Counted from the first letter of the stretch, positions 35,664 to 45,984 are shown. The stretch is DNA of 62,572 nucleotides from Acidimicrobiaceae bacterium (GCA_947372925.1 CANBVQ010000005.1:1-62572), one strand, 5' to 3'. Notes: generated from the letters alone by a model not told the origin. Program-made: numbers and translations.

Positions 35664-36851
35664 ATGGCAAAGGCAAAGTTCGAGCGCACCAAGCCGCACG
35701 TGAACATCGGCACCATGGGCCACATTGACCACGGTAAGACCACTCTTACCGCTGCGATCACCAAGGTCCTTTCTGACCGCGTTCCCGGCAGTGCATTCAC
35801 CCCATTCGACCAGATTGACAAGGCTCCCGAAGAGCGTCAGCGCGGTATCACCATCTCGATTGCTCACGTTGAGTACGAGACCCCGAACCGTCACTACGCA
35901 CACGTCGACATGCCTGGTCACGCTGACTACGTCAAGAACATGATCACCGGTGCCGCTCAGGTTGACGGCGCAATCCTCGTGGTTGCCGCAACCGACGGTC
36001 CTATGGCTCAGACCCGTGAGCACGTGCTGCTCGCTCGTCAGGTCGGTGTTCCTTACATCGTTGTTGCCCTGAACAAGGCCGACATGGTGGAAGACGAAGA
36101 GCTCCTCGACCTCGTCGAGATGGAAGTTCGCGAACTGCTCAGCAGCTACGACTTCCCCGGTGACGACACCCCAATCATCCGTGTTTCAGCCCGTGAGGCG
36201 CTGGAAGGCAACGAAGCGTGGGGCGACAAGATCATGGAACTCATGGCTGCCGTCGACGACTTCGTACCAGAACCAGTCCGTGACACCGCGAAGCCCTTCC
36301 TCATGTCGATCGAAGACGTTATGTCGATCACTGGTCGTGGCACCGTAGTTACCGGAAAGGTTGAGCAGGGCATCATCAAGGTCGGCGATGAAGTAGAAAT
36401 CGTTGGTTTGACTGACACCCAGAAGACCACCGTTACCGGTATCGAAATGTTCCGTAAGCTCCTCGACGAAGGCCAGGCTGGCGACAACCTGGGTGCCCTT
36501 CTCCGTGGAACGAAGAAGGAAGAAGTTGAGCGCGGTCAGGTTCTCTGCAAGCCAGGCTCCATCACCCCTCACACCATCTTCGAAGCCAACGTGTACGTGT
36601 TGACCAAGGACGAAGGTGGCCGTCACAAGCCTTTCTTCGCCAACTACCGTCCGCAGTTCTACTTCCGTACGACTGACGTAACCGGTACCATCGAGCTGCC
36701 AGCCGGCACCGAAATGGTTATGCCTGGTGACAACACCGCCATGACCGTGACCCTCGGCAAGCCAATCGCTATGGAAGAGGGTCTCACCTTCTCCATCCGC
36801 GAAGGTGGCCGTACGGTCGGTTCCGGTCGTGTAACGAAGATCCTGAAGTAG
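35664..36851 (+). CDS. tuf: Elongation factor Tu
   Basis: This 395-residue GTPase delivers aminoacyl-tRNA. G1 is GHIDHGKTT (19-27), followed by the [13 protein letters not shown] switch II and NKAD. Domains 2 and 3 are complete ([23 protein letters not shown]). It is full length and the only tuf copy in the window. Ribosome site is weak (GAGAAAG about 9 nt upstream) and inside the leader described above. Confidence 0.98.
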   Translation: MAKAKFERTKPHVNIGTMGHIDHGKTTLTAAITKVLSDRVPGSAFTPFDQIDKAPEERQRGITISIAHVEYETPNRHYAHVDMPGHADYVKNMITGAAQVDGAILVVAATDGPMAQTREHVLLARQVGVPYIVVALNKADMVEDEELLDLVEMEVRELLSSYDFPGDDTPIIRVSAREALEGNEAWGDKIMELMAAVDDFVPEPVRDTAKPFLMSIEDVMSITGRGTVVTGKVEQGIIKVGDEVEIVGLTDTQKTTVTGIEMFRKLLDEGQAGDNLGALLRGTKKEEVERGQVLCKPGSITPHTIFEANVYVLTKDEGGRHKPFFANYRPQFYFRTTDVTGTIELPAGTEMVMPGDNTAMTVTLGKPIAMEEGLTFSIREGGRTVGSGRVTKILK

Positions 36852-36862
36852 GTATCTGAGTC

Positions 36863-37183
36863 ATGGCCGAAAAGCAGATGATTCGTATCAGGCTCAAGGC
36901 CTTTGATCACGAAGTTCTGGACCAGTCCTGTGCCAAGATCGTGCAAACGGTCGAGCGCACGACGGCTCGGATCCAGGGTCCCGTGCCGCTGCCAACCGAG
37001 AAGCACCGTTACACGGTGGTTCGCGGACCGCACAAGCACAAGGACAGCCGCGAGCACTTCGAGATGCGTATTCACAAGCGTCTCTTGGACATCGTGGACC
37101 ACACCCCCAAGACGGTTGACGCGCTCCAGCGCCTCGACCTCCCTGCGGGCGTGGACATCGAGATCAAAATTCGTAATAACTAA
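36863..37183 (+). CDS. rpsJ: 30S ribosomal protein S10
   Basis: This is a 106-residue S10 with the expected [20 protein letters not shown] start, the loop [31 protein letters not shown], and THKRLLDI-type helix. S10 binds the NusG KOW domain and NusB in antitermination. It follows tuf by 11 nt and is separated from the rest of the S10 operon by a 240-nt structured gap. Confidence 0.97.
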   Translation: MAEKQMIRIRLKAFDHEVLDQSCAKIVQTVERTTARIQGPVPLPTEKHRYTVVRGPHKHKDSREHFEMRIHKRLLDIVDHTPKTVDALQRLDLPAGVDIEIKIRNN

Positions 37184-37197
37184 CACCACTCTCAGGG

Positions 37198-37227
37198 CCC
37201 CCGATCCGACTTTGCGTTGGACGGGGG
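37198..37227 (+). terminator. Terminator-like hairpin after rpsJ
   Basis: CCCCCGATCC pairs with GGACGGGGG (one bulge) around an 11-nt loop and is followed by TCTT. It separates rpsJ from the rplC unit, and its distal side overlaps the candidate rplC promoter. Confidence 0.5.
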
Positions 37228-37241
37228 TCTTGGAGTAGGGT
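37212..37241 (+). promoter_or_regulatory. Candidate promoter of the rplC operon
   Basis: TTGCGT (37212-37217) and TAGGGT (37236-37241) are 18 nt apart. Transcription would start near 37248 and give a leader of about 175 nt. Confidence 0.45.
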
Positions 37242-37269
37242 GGTACTCCCGCCGGAAGCGGTGGGAAAC

Positions 37270-37289
37270 GGATCCAACTTGTTGGATCC
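37270..37289 (+). promoter_or_regulatory. rplC leader hairpin 1 (GGATCCAAC-TT-GTTGGATCC)
   Basis: A perfect 9-bp inverted repeat with only 2 nt between the arms, in the predicted rplC leader. It may be a protein-binding hairpin. Confidence 0.45.
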
Positions 37290-37343
37290 ACAGATGATGT
37301 GACTGGTTGCCCCTTGCGGGAACGCCAGTCCGAACCATTCGAG

Positions 37344-37375
37344 CGCTCCGTTCGGGTTCGGTCCCGAACGGAGCG
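37344..37375 (+). promoter_or_regulatory. rplC leader hairpin 2 (13-bp perfect stem)
   Basis: CGCTCCGTTCGGG pairs perfectly with CCCGAACGGAGCG around a 6-nt loop. No T-run follows. The second, smaller repeat GTCGG/TCCGAC lies between it and the ribosome site. The leader is a candidate for r-protein autoregulation. Confidence 0.5.
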
Positions 37376-37423
37376 TCTGTGTGTCGGGTTGGTCCGACGC
37401 ACAGGAGTTAAGGAGAAATGAAC

Positions 37424-38083
37424 GTGACGACCAAGTCGATCGTCGGTGAGAAGGTGGGCATGACCCAGGTTTGGGACGAGCAAAATCGTGCCATCCCTGT
37501 GACCGTTGTCCGGGTTAGCCCGGTGCGTGTCGTGCAGATCAAGACGCCGGACAAAGAGGGTTACTCCGCATTGCAGGTGACGTGGGGAACCCGTCGCCTC
37601 TCTACGTTGACGCAGCCTGAGCGTGGACACTTTGACAAGGCTGGCGTAACGCCAGGTAAGGCGCTCGTTGAGCTCCGCTTGGAAGATGTCTCGTCATTCA
37701 CTATCGGTCAAGAGATCGGTGCTGATGTCTTTGAGAAGGGCGAGATGATTGACGTCACCGCCGTGAGCAAGGGCAAGGGCTTCGCTGGTGGTATGAAGCG
37801 CCACAACTTCAAGGGCCAAGGCGCCGCACACGGTAACCACAAGCACCACCGTGCACCTGGTTCCATCGGTGCTTGCGCTACGCCTGGTCGCGTATTCAAG
37901 GGTACGAAGATGGCTGGACGTATGGGTGGCGAGCAAGTCACTACGACGAACCTCGAAGTCATCGGCGTCGACGTTGAGCGCAACTTGGTACTCGTCAAGG
38001 GTGCCGTACCTGGTTCCAAGGGTGGCGTTGTCGTCATCCGCACTTCGGTGAAGAACCCAATGAAGGCTGGGGGCAAGCGATGA
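37424..38083 (+). CDS. rplC: 50S ribosomal protein L3
   Basis: This is a 219-residue L3. AAGGAG sits 8 nt before GTG 37424 but only 2 nt before the ATG at 37418, and homologues begin like MTTKSIVGEKVGMTQVW, so I chose GTG. The peptidyl-transferase-proximal loop (GFAGGMKRHNFKGQGAAHGNHKHHRAPGS region) is intact. It overlaps rplD by 4 nt (ATGA). Confidence 0.96.
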   Translation: MTTKSIVGEKVGMTQVWDEQNRAIPVTVVRVSPVRVVQIKTPDKEGYSALQVTWGTRRLSTLTQPERGHFDKAGVTPGKALVELRLEDVSSFTIGQEIGADVFEKGEMIDVTAVSKGKGFAGGMKRHNFKGQGAAHGNHKHHRAPGSIGACATPGRVFKGTKMAGRMGGEQVTTTNLEVIGVDVERNLVLVKGAVPGSKGGVVVIRTSVKNPMKAGGKR

Positions 38084-38754
38084 GCACCTTTACTCTCCGT
38101 GGTCCAATTGAAAAGCCCGCCAAGGTTCTCGCCACTCGTACGGTGACCCGTCGTGACGTCACCGGCAAGGAGCTCGGAACCGTAACGCTCGAGCCCACGA
38201 TCTTTGGTCTTGAGCCCAACGTTCCCGTTCTGCACCAAGTCATCACCGCCCAGCTCGCAGCCAAGCGCGCCGGTACGCAGTCGACCAAGACGCGTAAGGA
38301 AGTTCGCGGTGGTGGTAAGAAGCCGTTTAACCAGAAGGGAACCGGTGGCGCTCGTCAGGGAACCATTCGTGCCCCTCACTACCCCGGTGGTGGTATTGCG
38401 CACGGCCCTAAGCCACGTAAGTACACCCAGCGCACCCCTAAGAAGATGGTCCGTTTGGCTCTCTTCTCGGCACTGTCCGACCGTGCGCAGTTGAACCAAA
38501 TTCTTCTCGTTGACAAGTTCAGCTGGGAAACCCCCAAGACCAAGGCCGCGCTCAGCATGCTGGCCGCCCTCGGTGCTACGGGCAAGGTGCTCGTCGTCTT
38601 GTCTCGCGAAGACTTCGTTGCCGGCGCGAGCTTCCGCAACCTGGACTACATCAACACCATTGATGCGAGCGAACTCAATGCGTACGACGTACTGAACGCC
38701 GACTGGGTCATCTTCTCTGATGAGACCCTGCCGACCGCTAAGGAGTCCAACTAA
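38080..38754 (+). CDS. rplD: 50S ribosomal protein L4
   Basis: This is a 224-residue L4. The tunnel loop region (GTQSTKTRKEVRGGGKKPFNQKGTGGARQGTIRAPHYPGGG) is conserved and is where macrolide-resistance changes arise in other bacteria. It overlaps rplC by 4 nt and rplW by 1 nt, so translation is coupled on both sides. E. coli L4 regulates the S10 operon, but whether this one does is unknown. Confidence 0.96.
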   Translation: MSTFTLRGPIEKPAKVLATRTVTRRDVTGKELGTVTLEPTIFGLEPNVPVLHQVITAQLAAKRAGTQSTKTRKEVRGGGKKPFNQKGTGGARQGTIRAPHYPGGGIAHGPKPRKYTQRTPKKMVRLALFSALSDRAQLNQILLVDKFSWETPKTKAALSMLAALGATGKVLVVLSREDFVAGASFRNLDYINTIDASELNAYDVLNADWVIFSDETLPTAKESN

Positions 38755-39044
38755 TGCATGACGCTTCAACAATCCTGCTTCGTCCAGTCGTGTCGGAAAA
38801 GACCTACGGCTTGATGGACAACAACGTGTACGTCTTTGAAGTTGCAAAGTACGCCACCAAGATCGACGTGCGTCGTGCCGTCGAGCAGGCGTTCAACGTA
38901 ACTGTCACCAACGTCAACACACTCAACCGCAAGGGCAAGTCGATGCGTAATCGCCGCACTGGTGTCGAGGGCAAGCGCCCCGACCAAAAGCGCGCCATCG
39001 TCACCCTCAAGGCGGGCGACTCGATCAACCTCTTCGAGAGCTAA
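38754..39044 (+). CDS. rplW: 50S ribosomal protein L23
   Basis: This is a 96-residue L23, normal length, with [34 protein letters not shown] and the [11 protein letters not shown] loop. L23 surrounds the tunnel exit and docks SRP and trigger factor. It starts on the last base of the rplD stop. Confidence 0.95.
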   Translation: MHDASTILLRPVVSEKTYGLMDNNVYVFEVAKYATKIDVRRAVEQAFNVTVTNVNTLNRKGKSMRNRRTGVEGKRPDQKRAIVTLKAGDSINLFES

Positions 39045-39052
39045 GGAACACT

Positions 39053-39886
39053 ATGGCCCTTCGTCATCGCAAGCCAACTAGCCCCGGCCGTCGTTTCCAG
39101 ACGGTCTCGGACTTTGCTGAGCTCACCACTGACCGTCCCGAAAAGTCACTCCTCGCTAAGAAGAGTCGTACCGGTGGACGTAACAGCTACGGTCGCAAGA
39201 CCTCGCGTCACCGTGGTGGTGGACACAAGCAGCAGTACCGCATCATCGACTTCAAGCGCAACAAGGACGGCATTCCGGCCAAGGTCGCAACCATTGAGTA
39301 CGACCCGAACCGCACCTGCCGTATCGCGTTGCTGCACTACCTCGATGGTGAGAAGCGCTACATCCTCGCTCCTAACGGCCTGAAGGTCGGCGACCGTGTT
39401 GAGTCTGGCCCCAAGGCCGACATCAAGACCGGTAACGCCCTCCCCATGCGCTACATCCCAACGGGTTCAGTGGTCCACAACGTGGAACTCCGTCCCGGTG
39501 GTGGTGGCAAGATGGCTCGCAGTGCCGGCATGAGCGTTCAGCTCGTCGCCAAGGATGGCGGTTTCGCTACCTTGCGTCTTCCCTCAACGGAAATGCGCCG
39601 CGTGCCAATCGACTGTGTCGCCACACTCGGCATCGTCGGCAACTCGGAGCACGAACTGATCAAGATCGGTAAGGCTGGTCGTAACCGCTGGAAGGGCAAG
39701 CGCCCTCAGACTCGTGGTGTGGCTATGAACCCGGTCGACCACCCACTCGGTGGTGGTGAAGGTAAGACCTCCGGTGGTCGTCACCCGGTCAGCCCTTGGG
39801 GTCAGCCAGAAGGTCGTACTCGTCTGCCTAAGAAGTCAGATGATCTCATTATTCGTCGTCGCCGTGGTCGCGGCTCGCGGAGGTAG
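39053..39886 (+). CDS. rplB: 50S ribosomal protein L2
   Basis: This is a 277-residue L2 with the [15 protein letters not shown] start, [19 protein letters not shown], and the peptidyl-transferase-adjacent [12 protein letters not shown] loop with the conserved His. The Arg-rich C-terminus ([10 protein letters not shown]) is normal. It is essential for subunit joining. Eight nt separate it from rplW. Confidence 0.97.
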   Translation: MALRHRKPTSPGRRFQTVSDFAELTTDRPEKSLLAKKSRTGGRNSYGRKTSRHRGGGHKQQYRIIDFKRNKDGIPAKVATIEYDPNRTCRIALLHYLDGEKRYILAPNGLKVGDRVESGPKADIKTGNALPMRYIPTGSVVHNVELRPGGGGKMARSAGMSVQLVAKDGGFATLRLPSTEMRRVPIDCVATLGIVGNSEHELIKIGKAGRNRWKGKRPQTRGVAMNPVDHPLGGGEGKTSGGRHPVSPWGQPEGRTRLPKKSDDLIIRRRRGRGSRR

Positions 39887-39893
39887 GTAGAAC

Positions 39894-40172
39894 ATGGGTC
39901 GTAGTTTGAAGAAGGGTCCGTTCATTGACGGGCACCTGTTGAAGAAGGTCGACGCAATGAACGCGTCCGGCGAGAAGAAGGTCATTAAGACCTGGTCTCG
40001 TCGTTCGACGGTCATTCCTGACATGGTCGGTCACACCCTCGCAGTTCACGACGGTCGCCGTCACGTCCCGGTGTACGTCACCGAGTCGATGGTTGGCCAC
40101 AAGCTTGGCGAATTCGCTCCAACGAAGACGTTCAAGTTCCACGCAGGACAAGAAGTGAAGGGTAAGCGCTAA
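39894..40172 (+). CDS. rpsS: 30S ribosomal protein S19
   Basis: This is a 92-residue S19, full length ([57 protein letters not shown]). It is in the head of the 30S subunit next to S13. Its stop overlaps the rplV start by one base. Confidence 0.97.
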   Translation: MGRSLKKGPFIDGHLLKKVDAMNASGEKKVIKTWSRRSTVIPDMVGHTLAVHDGRRHVPVYVTESMVGHKLGEFAPTKTFKFHAGQEVKGKR

Positions 40173-40783
40173 TGGCCGGTACAAAGACCAACGAGCGTCC
40201 CGGCGTCCGCGCCTCACTGAGCAACTTCGGCATGTCGGCCAGCAAGGCCCGCGTTGTCCTGAACTTGATCCGTGGCGAAGACGTGCAGACCGCCCGCGAC
40301 ATCCTCACCCTCACCACTCGTGAGGCTGCTGGAGTCATCAACAAGGTTCTCGCTAGCGCAGTCGCAAACGCCGTAAACAACTCGGGCTACTCCGCCGACG
40401 AGTTGTACGTGGCCGCCGCCTACGCCGACGAAGGCCCGACGATGAAGCGTTTCAGCCCCCGCGCCCGCGGTCGTGCTGGTCGCATCAACAAGCGCAGCTG
40501 TCACATCACCGTGATTGTCGCCCGCATGGACGACGACCGCCTCGCGATCTTGAACGCTGCTCGCAGCGCCCAGGCCGCCGCATCACGCTCACGCCGCGTG
40601 GCCGGATCACGTACCAAGAAGAACGAAGCAGCTGACACGACTCCCGTCGTGGAAGAGGCCGTAGTGGAAGCACCACAGACCGAGGTCGTCGCTACTGATG
40701 TAGTTGAGACGAACGAAGTTGTTGAGGTTGCGACCGAGCAAGAAGTGGTGTCAGTCGACACCGACGAGGAGACGGACAAGTAA
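40172..40783 (+). CDS. rplV: 50S ribosomal protein L22 with long acidic tail
   Basis: This is a 203-residue L22, against about 110-120 usual. Residues 1-115 are a standard L22, including the tunnel hairpin [21 protein letters not shown]. The remaining about 85 residues are first basic ([12 protein letters not shown]) and then Glu/Val/Thr-rich. The tail would lie outside or along the tunnel exit surface. One-base overlaps join it to rpsS and rpsC. Confidence 0.95.
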   Translation: MAGTKTNERPGVRASLSNFGMSASKARVVLNLIRGEDVQTARDILTLTTREAAGVINKVLASAVANAVNNSGYSADELYVAAAYADEGPTMKRFSPRARGRAGRINKRSCHITVIVARMDDDRLAILNAARSAQAAASRSRRVAGSRTKKNEAADTTPVVEEAVVEAPQTEVVATDVVETNEVVEVATEQEVVSVDTDEETDK

Positions 40784-41727
40784 TGGGCCAGAAGGTAAAT
40801 CCCTACGGTTTCCGCCTCGGTATTACGACCGACTGGAAGTCACGCTGGTTCAACGAGCGTGAATACCGTCAGTTTGTTATCGAGGACTGGAAGATTCGTG
40901 ACTACCTCACGCGTCAACTAGAGACCGCCGCAGTAAGCCGCATTGAGATCGAGCGCAGCAACGACCGCATCCGCGTGGACATCCACACGGCGCGTCCGGG
41001 CATCGTTATCGGTCGTCGTGGTGCTGAAGCTGAGCGTTTGAAGAAGGCACTCGAAGTGCTGACCAACCGCGTGCCGAAGAAGGCCAACGAGGCTTCACCG
41101 TTCTCGCTGAACATCCAGGAAATCAAGCAGCCCGAACTCGACGCTGCCTTGATCGCTCAGGGAATCTGCGACCAGCTCATTCGCCGCGTGGCATTCCGCC
41201 GTGCGATGAAGCGCGCCATCCAGACCGTGCAGAAGTCGGGCGCCCTCGGCGTTCGTATTCAGTGCTCCGGTCGTCTCGGTGGTGCCGAAATGTCACGTCG
41301 TGAGTCCTACCGTGAGGGCCGCGTGCCACTGCACACCCTCCGCGCCGACATCGACTACGGCTTCCGTGAGGCTCGTACCTCGACGGGACGTATTGGTGTG
41401 AAGGTCTGGATCTACAAGGGCGACATCTTGCCCTACTCGATCAGCAACGAAGCCAAGATTGTTCGCGAAGCTGCTTTGGCCGCTGGCGACTCCGTGGCCA
41501 CCGATGCACCTACGCCCAGCGTGGTTCGTGCCGGTTCCGGCCGCCGTCGCGTGACGGCTAGCGCTGAAGTTAACCCCGCCGCTGACGCCAGCGCCGGTGT
41601 GGCTCCCGCTGACTTGTTGGCTGCTTCCGACGAGGTCGAGAAGCGGATTTCTCAGGAAGAAGAGATCGAGCGTCGTACCGCGAGCGGTGCCGCTGAGACT
41701 CCTCACTTCCGTAAGGAGGTCGACTGA
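40783..41727 (+). CDS. rpsC: 30S ribosomal protein S3 with C-terminal extension
   Basis: This is a 314-residue S3, about 80-90 residues longer than usual. The KH domain ([21 protein letters not shown]) and C-terminal domain ([30 protein letters not shown]) are normal. From about residue 225 a disordered Ala/Thr/Ser and charged extension follows. S3 forms part of the mRNA entry channel. It has a strong Shine-Dalgarno for the next gene at its 3' end. Confidence 0.95.
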   Translation: MGQKVNPYGFRLGITTDWKSRWFNEREYRQFVIEDWKIRDYLTRQLETAAVSRIEIERSNDRIRVDIHTARPGIVIGRRGAEAERLKKALEVLTNRVPKKANEASPFSLNIQEIKQPELDAALIAQGICDQLIRRVAFRRAMKRAIQTVQKSGALGVRIQCSGRLGGAEMSRRESYREGRVPLHTLRADIDYGFREARTSTGRIGVKVWIYKGDILPYSISNEAKIVREAALAAGDSVATDAPTPSVVRAGSGRRRVTASAEVNPAADASAGVAPADLLAASDEVEKRISQEEEIERRTASGAAETPHFRKEVD

Positions 41728-41729
41728 TT

Positions 41730-42167
41730 ATGTTGATGCCCCGTAAGGTCAAGCACCGTAAGCAACAGCGCGGTCGTATGACTGGTATGGCCAAGGGTGG
41801 AACCGAACTCAACTTCGGTGACTTTGGTATCCAGGCACTCGAAGCCGGTTGGATTACTGCTCGTCAGATTGAGTCGGCCCGTATTGCCATGACTCGCCAC
41901 GTCAAGCGTGGTGGTCGTGTGTGGATCCGCGTCTTCCCTGACAAGCCCGTAACGCAAAAGCCCGCCGAAACCCGCATGGGTTCCGGAAAGGGAAACCCCG
42001 AATTCTGGGTTGCCGTAGTGAAGCCCGGTCGCGTGATGTTCGAACTCGGTGGTGTGGAAGAGCCCTTGGCTCGTGCCGCCATGGAGCGCGCCATCCAGAA
42101 GCTGCCGATTAAGTGCAAGTTCGTCGTTCGTCCTGGTACGCACGGCACGCCGGAGGTAACGATCTAA
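41730..42167 (+). CDS. rplP: 50S ribosomal protein L16
   Basis: This is a 145-residue L16 with [17 protein letters not shown], the [30 protein letters not shown] region near the A-site tRNA, and a normal C-terminus. AAGGAGG lies 10 nt upstream. It is placed after rpsC and overlaps rpmC by one base. Confidence 0.97.
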   Translation: MLMPRKVKHRKQQRGRMTGMAKGGTELNFGDFGIQALEAGWITARQIESARIAMTRHVKRGGRVWIRVFPDKPVTQKPAETRMGSGKGNPEFWVAVVKPGRVMFELGGVEEPLARAAMERAIQKLPIKCKFVVRPGTHGTPEVTI

Positions 42168-42391
42168 TGGCTAAGACCAAAGAACACGTAGCGGAGTTGA
42201 AGCTCCTCGGTGACGCCGAATTGATTCAGCGTCTCGCCGAGTCCCGCAAGGAACTCTTCAACCTCCGTTTCCAGTTGGCCACCGGCCAGTTGGACAACAC
42301 TGCCCGCATGGGTGCAGTCAAGAAGGACATTGCCCGTCTCGCGACGTTCCTGCGTCAGCGCGAGATTGCTTTGGCCGAGGAAGGTAACTAA
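42167..42391 (+). CDS. rpmC: 50S ribosomal protein L29
   Basis: This is a 74-residue two-helix L29 (ATG 42167, on the last base of the rplP stop). [22 protein letters not shown] and the [16 protein letters not shown] helix are diagnostic. L29 lies near the tunnel exit next to L23. It overlaps rpsQ by one base. Confidence 0.95.
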   Translation: MAKTKEHVAELKLLGDAELIQRLAESRKELFNLRFQLATGQLDNTARMGAVKKDIARLATFLRQREIALAEEGN

Positions 42392-42669
42392 TGACTGAAA
42401 ACCTGACCAACGAAACGCGTATCAATACGCGCAAGGTTCGTGAAGGCATCGTCGTCTCCGACAAGATGAACGCCACTTTGGTGGTCGCCGTTGAAGAGCG
42501 CGTAACGCACCCTAAGTACGGCAAGACCGTGAAGCGGACCAAGAAGCTCTACGCCCACGACGAGAAGAACGACGCCAAGATCGGCGACCGCGTCCGCGTG
42601 GAAGAGACTCGTCCCTTGAGCAAGCTCAAGCGCTGGCGTCTCATCGAGATTTTGGAGCGTGCCAAGTGA
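42391..42669 (+). CDS. rpsQ: 30S ribosomal protein S17
   Basis: This is a 92-residue S17 OB-fold protein. It has the [34 protein letters not shown] core and [19 protein letters not shown] end, with a slightly longer N-terminus. It binds the 5' domain of 16S rRNA. It overlaps rplN by 4 nt (GTGA). Confidence 0.96.
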   Translation: MTENLTNETRINTRKVREGIVVSDKMNATLVVAVEERVTHPKYGKTVKRTKKLYAHDEKNDAKIGDRVRVEETRPLSKLKRWRLIEILERAK

Positions 42670-43034
42670 TTCAGCAAGAATCCCGTCTCAGGGTGGCCGA
42701 CAACTCCGGTGCGAAAGAGGTGCTCTGCATCCGCGTACTGGGTGGTTCACGCCGCCGCTACGCCTCGATCGGTGACGTGTTTATCGCCACTGTGAAGGAC
42801 GCTATTCCTGGTGCCAACGTGAAGAAGGGTGACGTAGTTCGTTGCGTCGTCGTTCGCGTCTCCAAGGAAAAGCGTCGTCCCGACGGTTCGTACATCAAGT
42901 TTGATGACAACGCCGCCGTGATTATCAACGACCAGCTCCAGCCCCGCGGCACCCGAATCTTCGGACCCGTTGGCCGTGAGCTCCGTGACAAGAAGTTCAT
43001 GCGAATCATTTCGCTGGCTCCGGAGGTTTTGTAA
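42666..43034 (+). CDS. rplN: 50S ribosomal protein L14
   Basis: This is a 122-residue L14, GTG start. [27 protein letters not shown] and [14 protein letters not shown] are standard. L14 forms an intersubunit bridge and binds RsfS. It overlaps rpsQ by 4 nt and rplX by one base. Confidence 0.97.
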   Translation: MIQQESRLRVADNSGAKEVLCIRVLGGSRRRYASIGDVFIATVKDAIPGANVKKGDVVRCVVVRVSKEKRRPDGSYIKFDDNAAVIINDQLQPRGTRIFGPVGRELRDKKFMRIISLAPEVL

Positions 43035-43339
43035 TGAAGATCCGTAAGGGCGACGACATCGTCGTACTCGCCGGCAAGTTCCGCGGTGAGCGGGCCAAGG
43101 TGGAAGAGGCACTGCCCGCTTCCGACCAGGTCATTCTCGACTCGCTGAACACTGTCAAGCGACACACCAAGCAGCAGGGCGCAACCCTGCAGGCTGGAAT
43201 CATTGACAAGGCCATGCCGCTCCACGTGTCCAACATCGCCCTGTGGTGCGGTGGACACAAGGGTCCAGCAAAGGTTGGCTTTAAGACCGTCGACGACGTG
43301 AAGGTTCGCGTCTGTCGTAAGTGTGGGGAGGCTCTATGA
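43034..43339 (+). CDS. rplX: 50S ribosomal protein L24
   Basis: This is a 101-residue L24 with the KOW motif [24 protein letters not shown] and the C-terminal CRKCGEAL pair of Cys that follows [12 protein letters not shown] in many bacteria. It initiates 50S assembly. It overlaps rplE by 4 nt. Confidence 0.95.
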   Translation: MKIRKGDDIVVLAGKFRGERAKVEEALPASDQVILDSLNTVKRHTKQQGATLQAGIIDKAMPLHVSNIALWCGGHKGPAKVGFKTVDDVKVRVCRKCGEAL

Positions 43340-43893
43340 GCACCATGCCGCGCCTGAAGGTGCGCTACAACGAAGAGATTCGCGCTCAGCTCAAGACTGA
43401 ACTCGAACTCCCGAACATCATGCAGGTTCCACGCCTGTCCAAGATCGTTATTAATGCCGGTGTGGGTCGTGCGACCCAGCAGGCCAGCTTGCTCGAAGGC
43501 GCCCAGCGCGACCTCGAGTTGCTGAGCGGTCAGAAGCCAATCGTGACCCGTGCGAAGAAGTCCATCGCGAGCTTCAAGCTCCGCGAAGAGCAGCCCATTG
43601 GCGCGAAGGTCACCCTCCGCGGCGACCGGGCCTGGGAGTTCCTCGACCGCTTGATCTCGGTTGCTATTCCTCGTATCCGTGACTTCCGTGGTTTGAGCGC
43701 TAAGTCGTTCGACGGCCGTGGTAACTACACGTTCGGTGTCAACGACCAGTTGATCTTCCCCGAACTGGACTACGACAAGATCGACGCACCACGCGGTTTC
43801 GACATCACCATTGTGACGACCGCGATGACCGACGAGCAGGGCCGTGCGTTTTTGCGCGCTTACGGCTTTCCCTTCCGACAGGAGAATCGATAA
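43336..43893 (+). CDS. rplE: 50S ribosomal protein L5
   Basis: This is a 185-residue L5 (start at ATG 43336, overlapping rplX by ATGA; an in-frame GTG upstream adds 5 residues). [37 protein letters not shown] and the P-site loop [18 protein letters not shown] are typical. It binds 5S rRNA with L18. One-base overlap with the following S14 gene. Confidence 0.96.
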   Translation: MSTMPRLKVRYNEEIRAQLKTELELPNIMQVPRLSKIVINAGVGRATQQASLLEGAQRDLELLSGQKPIVTRAKKSIASFKLREEQPIGAKVTLRGDRAWEFLDRLISVAIPRIRDFRGLSAKSFDGRGNYTFGVNDQLIFPELDYDKIDAPRGFDITIVTTAMTDEQGRAFLRAYGFPFRQENR

Positions 43894-44078
43894 TGGCGAA
43901 GAAGTCGCTACGTATTAAGCAGCAGGCCACCCCGAAGTTTGCCGTGCGTGGTTACACGCGCTGCGAGCGCTGTGGTCGCCCACGCTCGGTGTACCGCAAG
44001 TTCGGCCTGTGCCGTATTTGCCTCCGCGTCATGGTTCACGCCGGTGAAATTCCCGGTGTGACTAAGGCCAGCTGGTAG
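43893..44078 (+). CDS. rpsZ: 30S ribosomal protein S14, zinc-binding (type Z)
   Basis: This is a 61-residue type-Z S14 with all four zinc cysteines (Cys24, Cys27, Cys40, Cys43) and the [12 protein letters not shown] and [10 protein letters not shown] motifs. It is a late-binding protein of the 30S head. It lies between rplE and rpsH as usual. A zinc-free S14 paralogue is not seen in the window. Confidence 0.97.
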   Translation: MAKKSLRIKQQATPKFAVRGYTRCERCGRPRSVYRKFGLCRICLRVMVHAGEIPGVTKASW

Positions 44079-44092
44079 AGGGGAGACGAACA

Positions 44093-44497
44093 ATGACAAT
44101 GACAGACCCCATCGCCGACATGTTGACTCGAATTCGTAACGCGAATTCAGCACAGTTCGACACGGTGAAGATGCCCGGTTCAAAGCTCAAGATCTCCTTG
44201 GCTCAAATCTTGGAGCGTGAGGGCTACATCGGTGGCTTCACGGTTACTACGAACGAAGGCAAGCCCGGCACCACTCTCGAAGTTCGACTGAAGTACACGG
44301 TTGACCGTCGTCGCACCATCGTTGGACTGAAGCGTGTTTCTACGCCCGGTCTACGCATCTACAGGAAGAGCACCGAAATGCCCAAGGTTCTCGGAGGTGT
44401 CGGCGTCGCCGTTGTCTCTACGAGCCGTGGACTTATGACCGACCGAGAGGCACGCAAGCAGAAGCTCGGCGGCGAAGTCCTCTGTTACGTCTGGTAA
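44093..44497 (+). CDS. rpsH: 30S ribosomal protein S8
   Basis: This is a 134-residue S8 with [21 protein letters not shown], and the 16S-binding end [26 protein letters not shown]. It is an early-assembly protein and in E. coli the regulator of the spc operon. GGGGAGA precedes its start. Confidence 0.97.
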   Translation: MTMTDPIADMLTRIRNANSAQFDTVKMPGSKLKISLAQILEREGYIGGFTVTTNEGKPGTTLEVRLKYTVDRRRTIVGLKRVSTPGLRIYRKSTEMPKVLGGVGVAVVSTSRGLMTDREARKQKLGGEVLCYVW

Positions 44498-44526
44498 TCG
44501 ACCGAAGGTATTGAGGAGAAATTTAG

Positions 44527-45066
44527 ATGTCACGAATTGGTCGTAACCCAATCACTGTTCCATCGACCGTCACCATTGCGGTGTCTGGCGATGTCGTTCA
44601 GGTCAAGGGACCCAAGGGAACCATGGAGCGCACCTTGCCCGGCGGTATTTCCGTTGCGCAAGAGGGCGACGTGTTGACCGTTGAGCGTTCTGACGACGAG
44701 CGCGATCACCGCGCTCTTCACGGACTTACCCGTACGTTGATCTCCAACATGGTTGTTGGTGTCACGGATGGTTGGGTCAAGGAACTGGAAATCATCGGCG
44801 TTGGTTACCGTGCTGCCGCTAAGAGCGAATCGTCGCTCGAATTGGCACTCGGCTTTAGCCACCCCGTTATCTTCGATGCGCCTGCTGGCGTGACCTTCGA
44901 AGTCCCCGCCCCCACCCGCATCATCATTAAGGGCTCGGACAAGGAAGTCGTCGGCCAGGTTGCCGCATCGATTCGCAAGATTCGCAAGCCCGAGCCCTAC
45001 AAGGGCAAGGGTGTCCGGTACCTCGGTGAGAAGGTACTGCGCAAGGCTGGAAAGGCGGCTAAATAA
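44527..45066 (+). CDS. rplF: 50S ribosomal protein L6
   Basis: This is a 179-residue L6 with two homologous domains; the start [16 protein letters not shown] and the end [27 protein letters not shown] are diagnostic. It lies near the sarcin-ricin loop. GAGGAGAA lies upstream of the ATG, and it overlaps rplR by one base. Confidence 0.97.
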   Translation: MSRIGRNPITVPSTVTIAVSGDVVQVKGPKGTMERTLPGGISVAQEGDVLTVERSDDERDHRALHGLTRTLISNMVVGVTDGWVKELEIIGVGYRAAAKSESSLELALGFSHPVIFDAPAGVTFEVPAPTRIIIKGSDKEVVGQVAASIRKIRKPEPYKGKGVRYLGEKVLRKAGKAAK

Positions 45067-45422
45067 TGGCTCGCTCAACTCGAGAACTTCGTATTCGTCG
45101 ACACCGTCGCGTTCGCAAGAACGTCACCGGTACGACCGAGCGCCCACGCGTTGCTGTGTCGCGCACCAACAAGCACATCTCGGCTCAGATCATCGACGAC
45201 ACCGTCGGTCGCACCCTCGCGGCCGCCAGTTCCGTCGAGGCTGTGTTCAAGGACATCTCCGGTGGCAACATCGATGGTGCCAAGGCCGTTGCCAAGTCAC
45301 TAGCTGAGCGTGCCAAGGCCGCCGGCGTTACCACGGTGGTCTTTGACCGCGGTGGCTTTACTTATCACGGCCGCGTTGCGGCCTTCGCCGATGCCCTCCG
45401 CGAAGGAGGACTGGAGTTCTAA
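45066..45422 (+). CDS. rplR: 50S ribosomal protein L18
   Basis: This is a 118-residue L18 with [33 protein letters not shown] and the [27 protein letters not shown] end. It binds 5S rRNA. It overlaps both neighbours by one base. Confidence 0.97.
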   Translation: MARSTRELRIRRHRRVRKNVTGTTERPRVAVSRTNKHISAQIIDDTVGRTLAAASSVEAVFKDISGGNIDGAKAVAKSLAERAKAAGVTTVVFDRGGFTYHGRVAAFADALREGGLEF

Positions 45423-45982
45423 TGACTGACCAGCAGCAACCCCAATACGAAGAGCGCACCATCAAGGTGAACCGCGTGGCCAAGGTGGTAAAGGGTGGAC
45501 GTCGTTTCTCCTTCACCGCACTTATGGTCATCGGTGACGGCAACGGACACGTTGGTCTCGGCTACGGCAAGGCCAAGGAAGCCGGTCTCGCCGTGCAGAA
45601 GGGCATCGAAGAAGCTCGTAAGAACATGTTCGAAGTTCCAATTGCCGGAACGACCGTCATCCACCCCGTGCTCGGTGAAGCCGGCGCCGGTCGCGTGCTC
45701 TTGAAGCCCGCCGCTCCCGGTACCGGTGTTATCGCCGGTGGTGCCGCCCGCGCCATTCTCGAAATGGCCGGCATCAAGGACGTCATCGCGAAGTCTCTCG
45801 GTTCGAGCAACGGCATCAACGTGGCCCACGCCACGATCGCCGGCTTGAAGAGTCTTCGCAAGCCCGAAGAGCTCGCCGAACTCCGCGGCAAGGCCATGGA
45901 CCAAGTCGTTCCTGCCGGAACACTCCGTGCCTACCGTGAACGTCAGCGCGAACAGGACCTCTTTAAGACTGAGGAGAAGTAA
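45422..45982 (+). CDS. rpsE: 30S ribosomal protein S5
   Basis: This is a 186-residue S5. The dsRBD-like N-terminal domain ([36 protein letters not shown]) contains the spectinomycin loop, and the C-terminal domain ([26 protein letters not shown]) is complete. It is at the mRNA entry. It is followed 2 nt later by rpmD. Confidence 0.97.
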   Translation: MTDQQQPQYEERTIKVNRVAKVVKGGRRFSFTALMVIGDGNGHVGLGYGKAKEAGLAVQKGIEEARKNMFEVPIAGTTVIHPVLGEAGAGRVLLKPAAPGTGVIAGGAARAILEMAGIKDVIAKSLGSSNGINVAHATIAGLKSLRKPEELAELRGKAMDQVVPAGTLRAYRERQREQDLFKTEEK

Positions 45983-45984
45983 CC

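Noticed and set aside
37708-38847. A 379-codon minus-strand frame across rplC and rplD
   Set aside because: It spans two certain ribosomal protein genes in antisense and shows no protein-like features.
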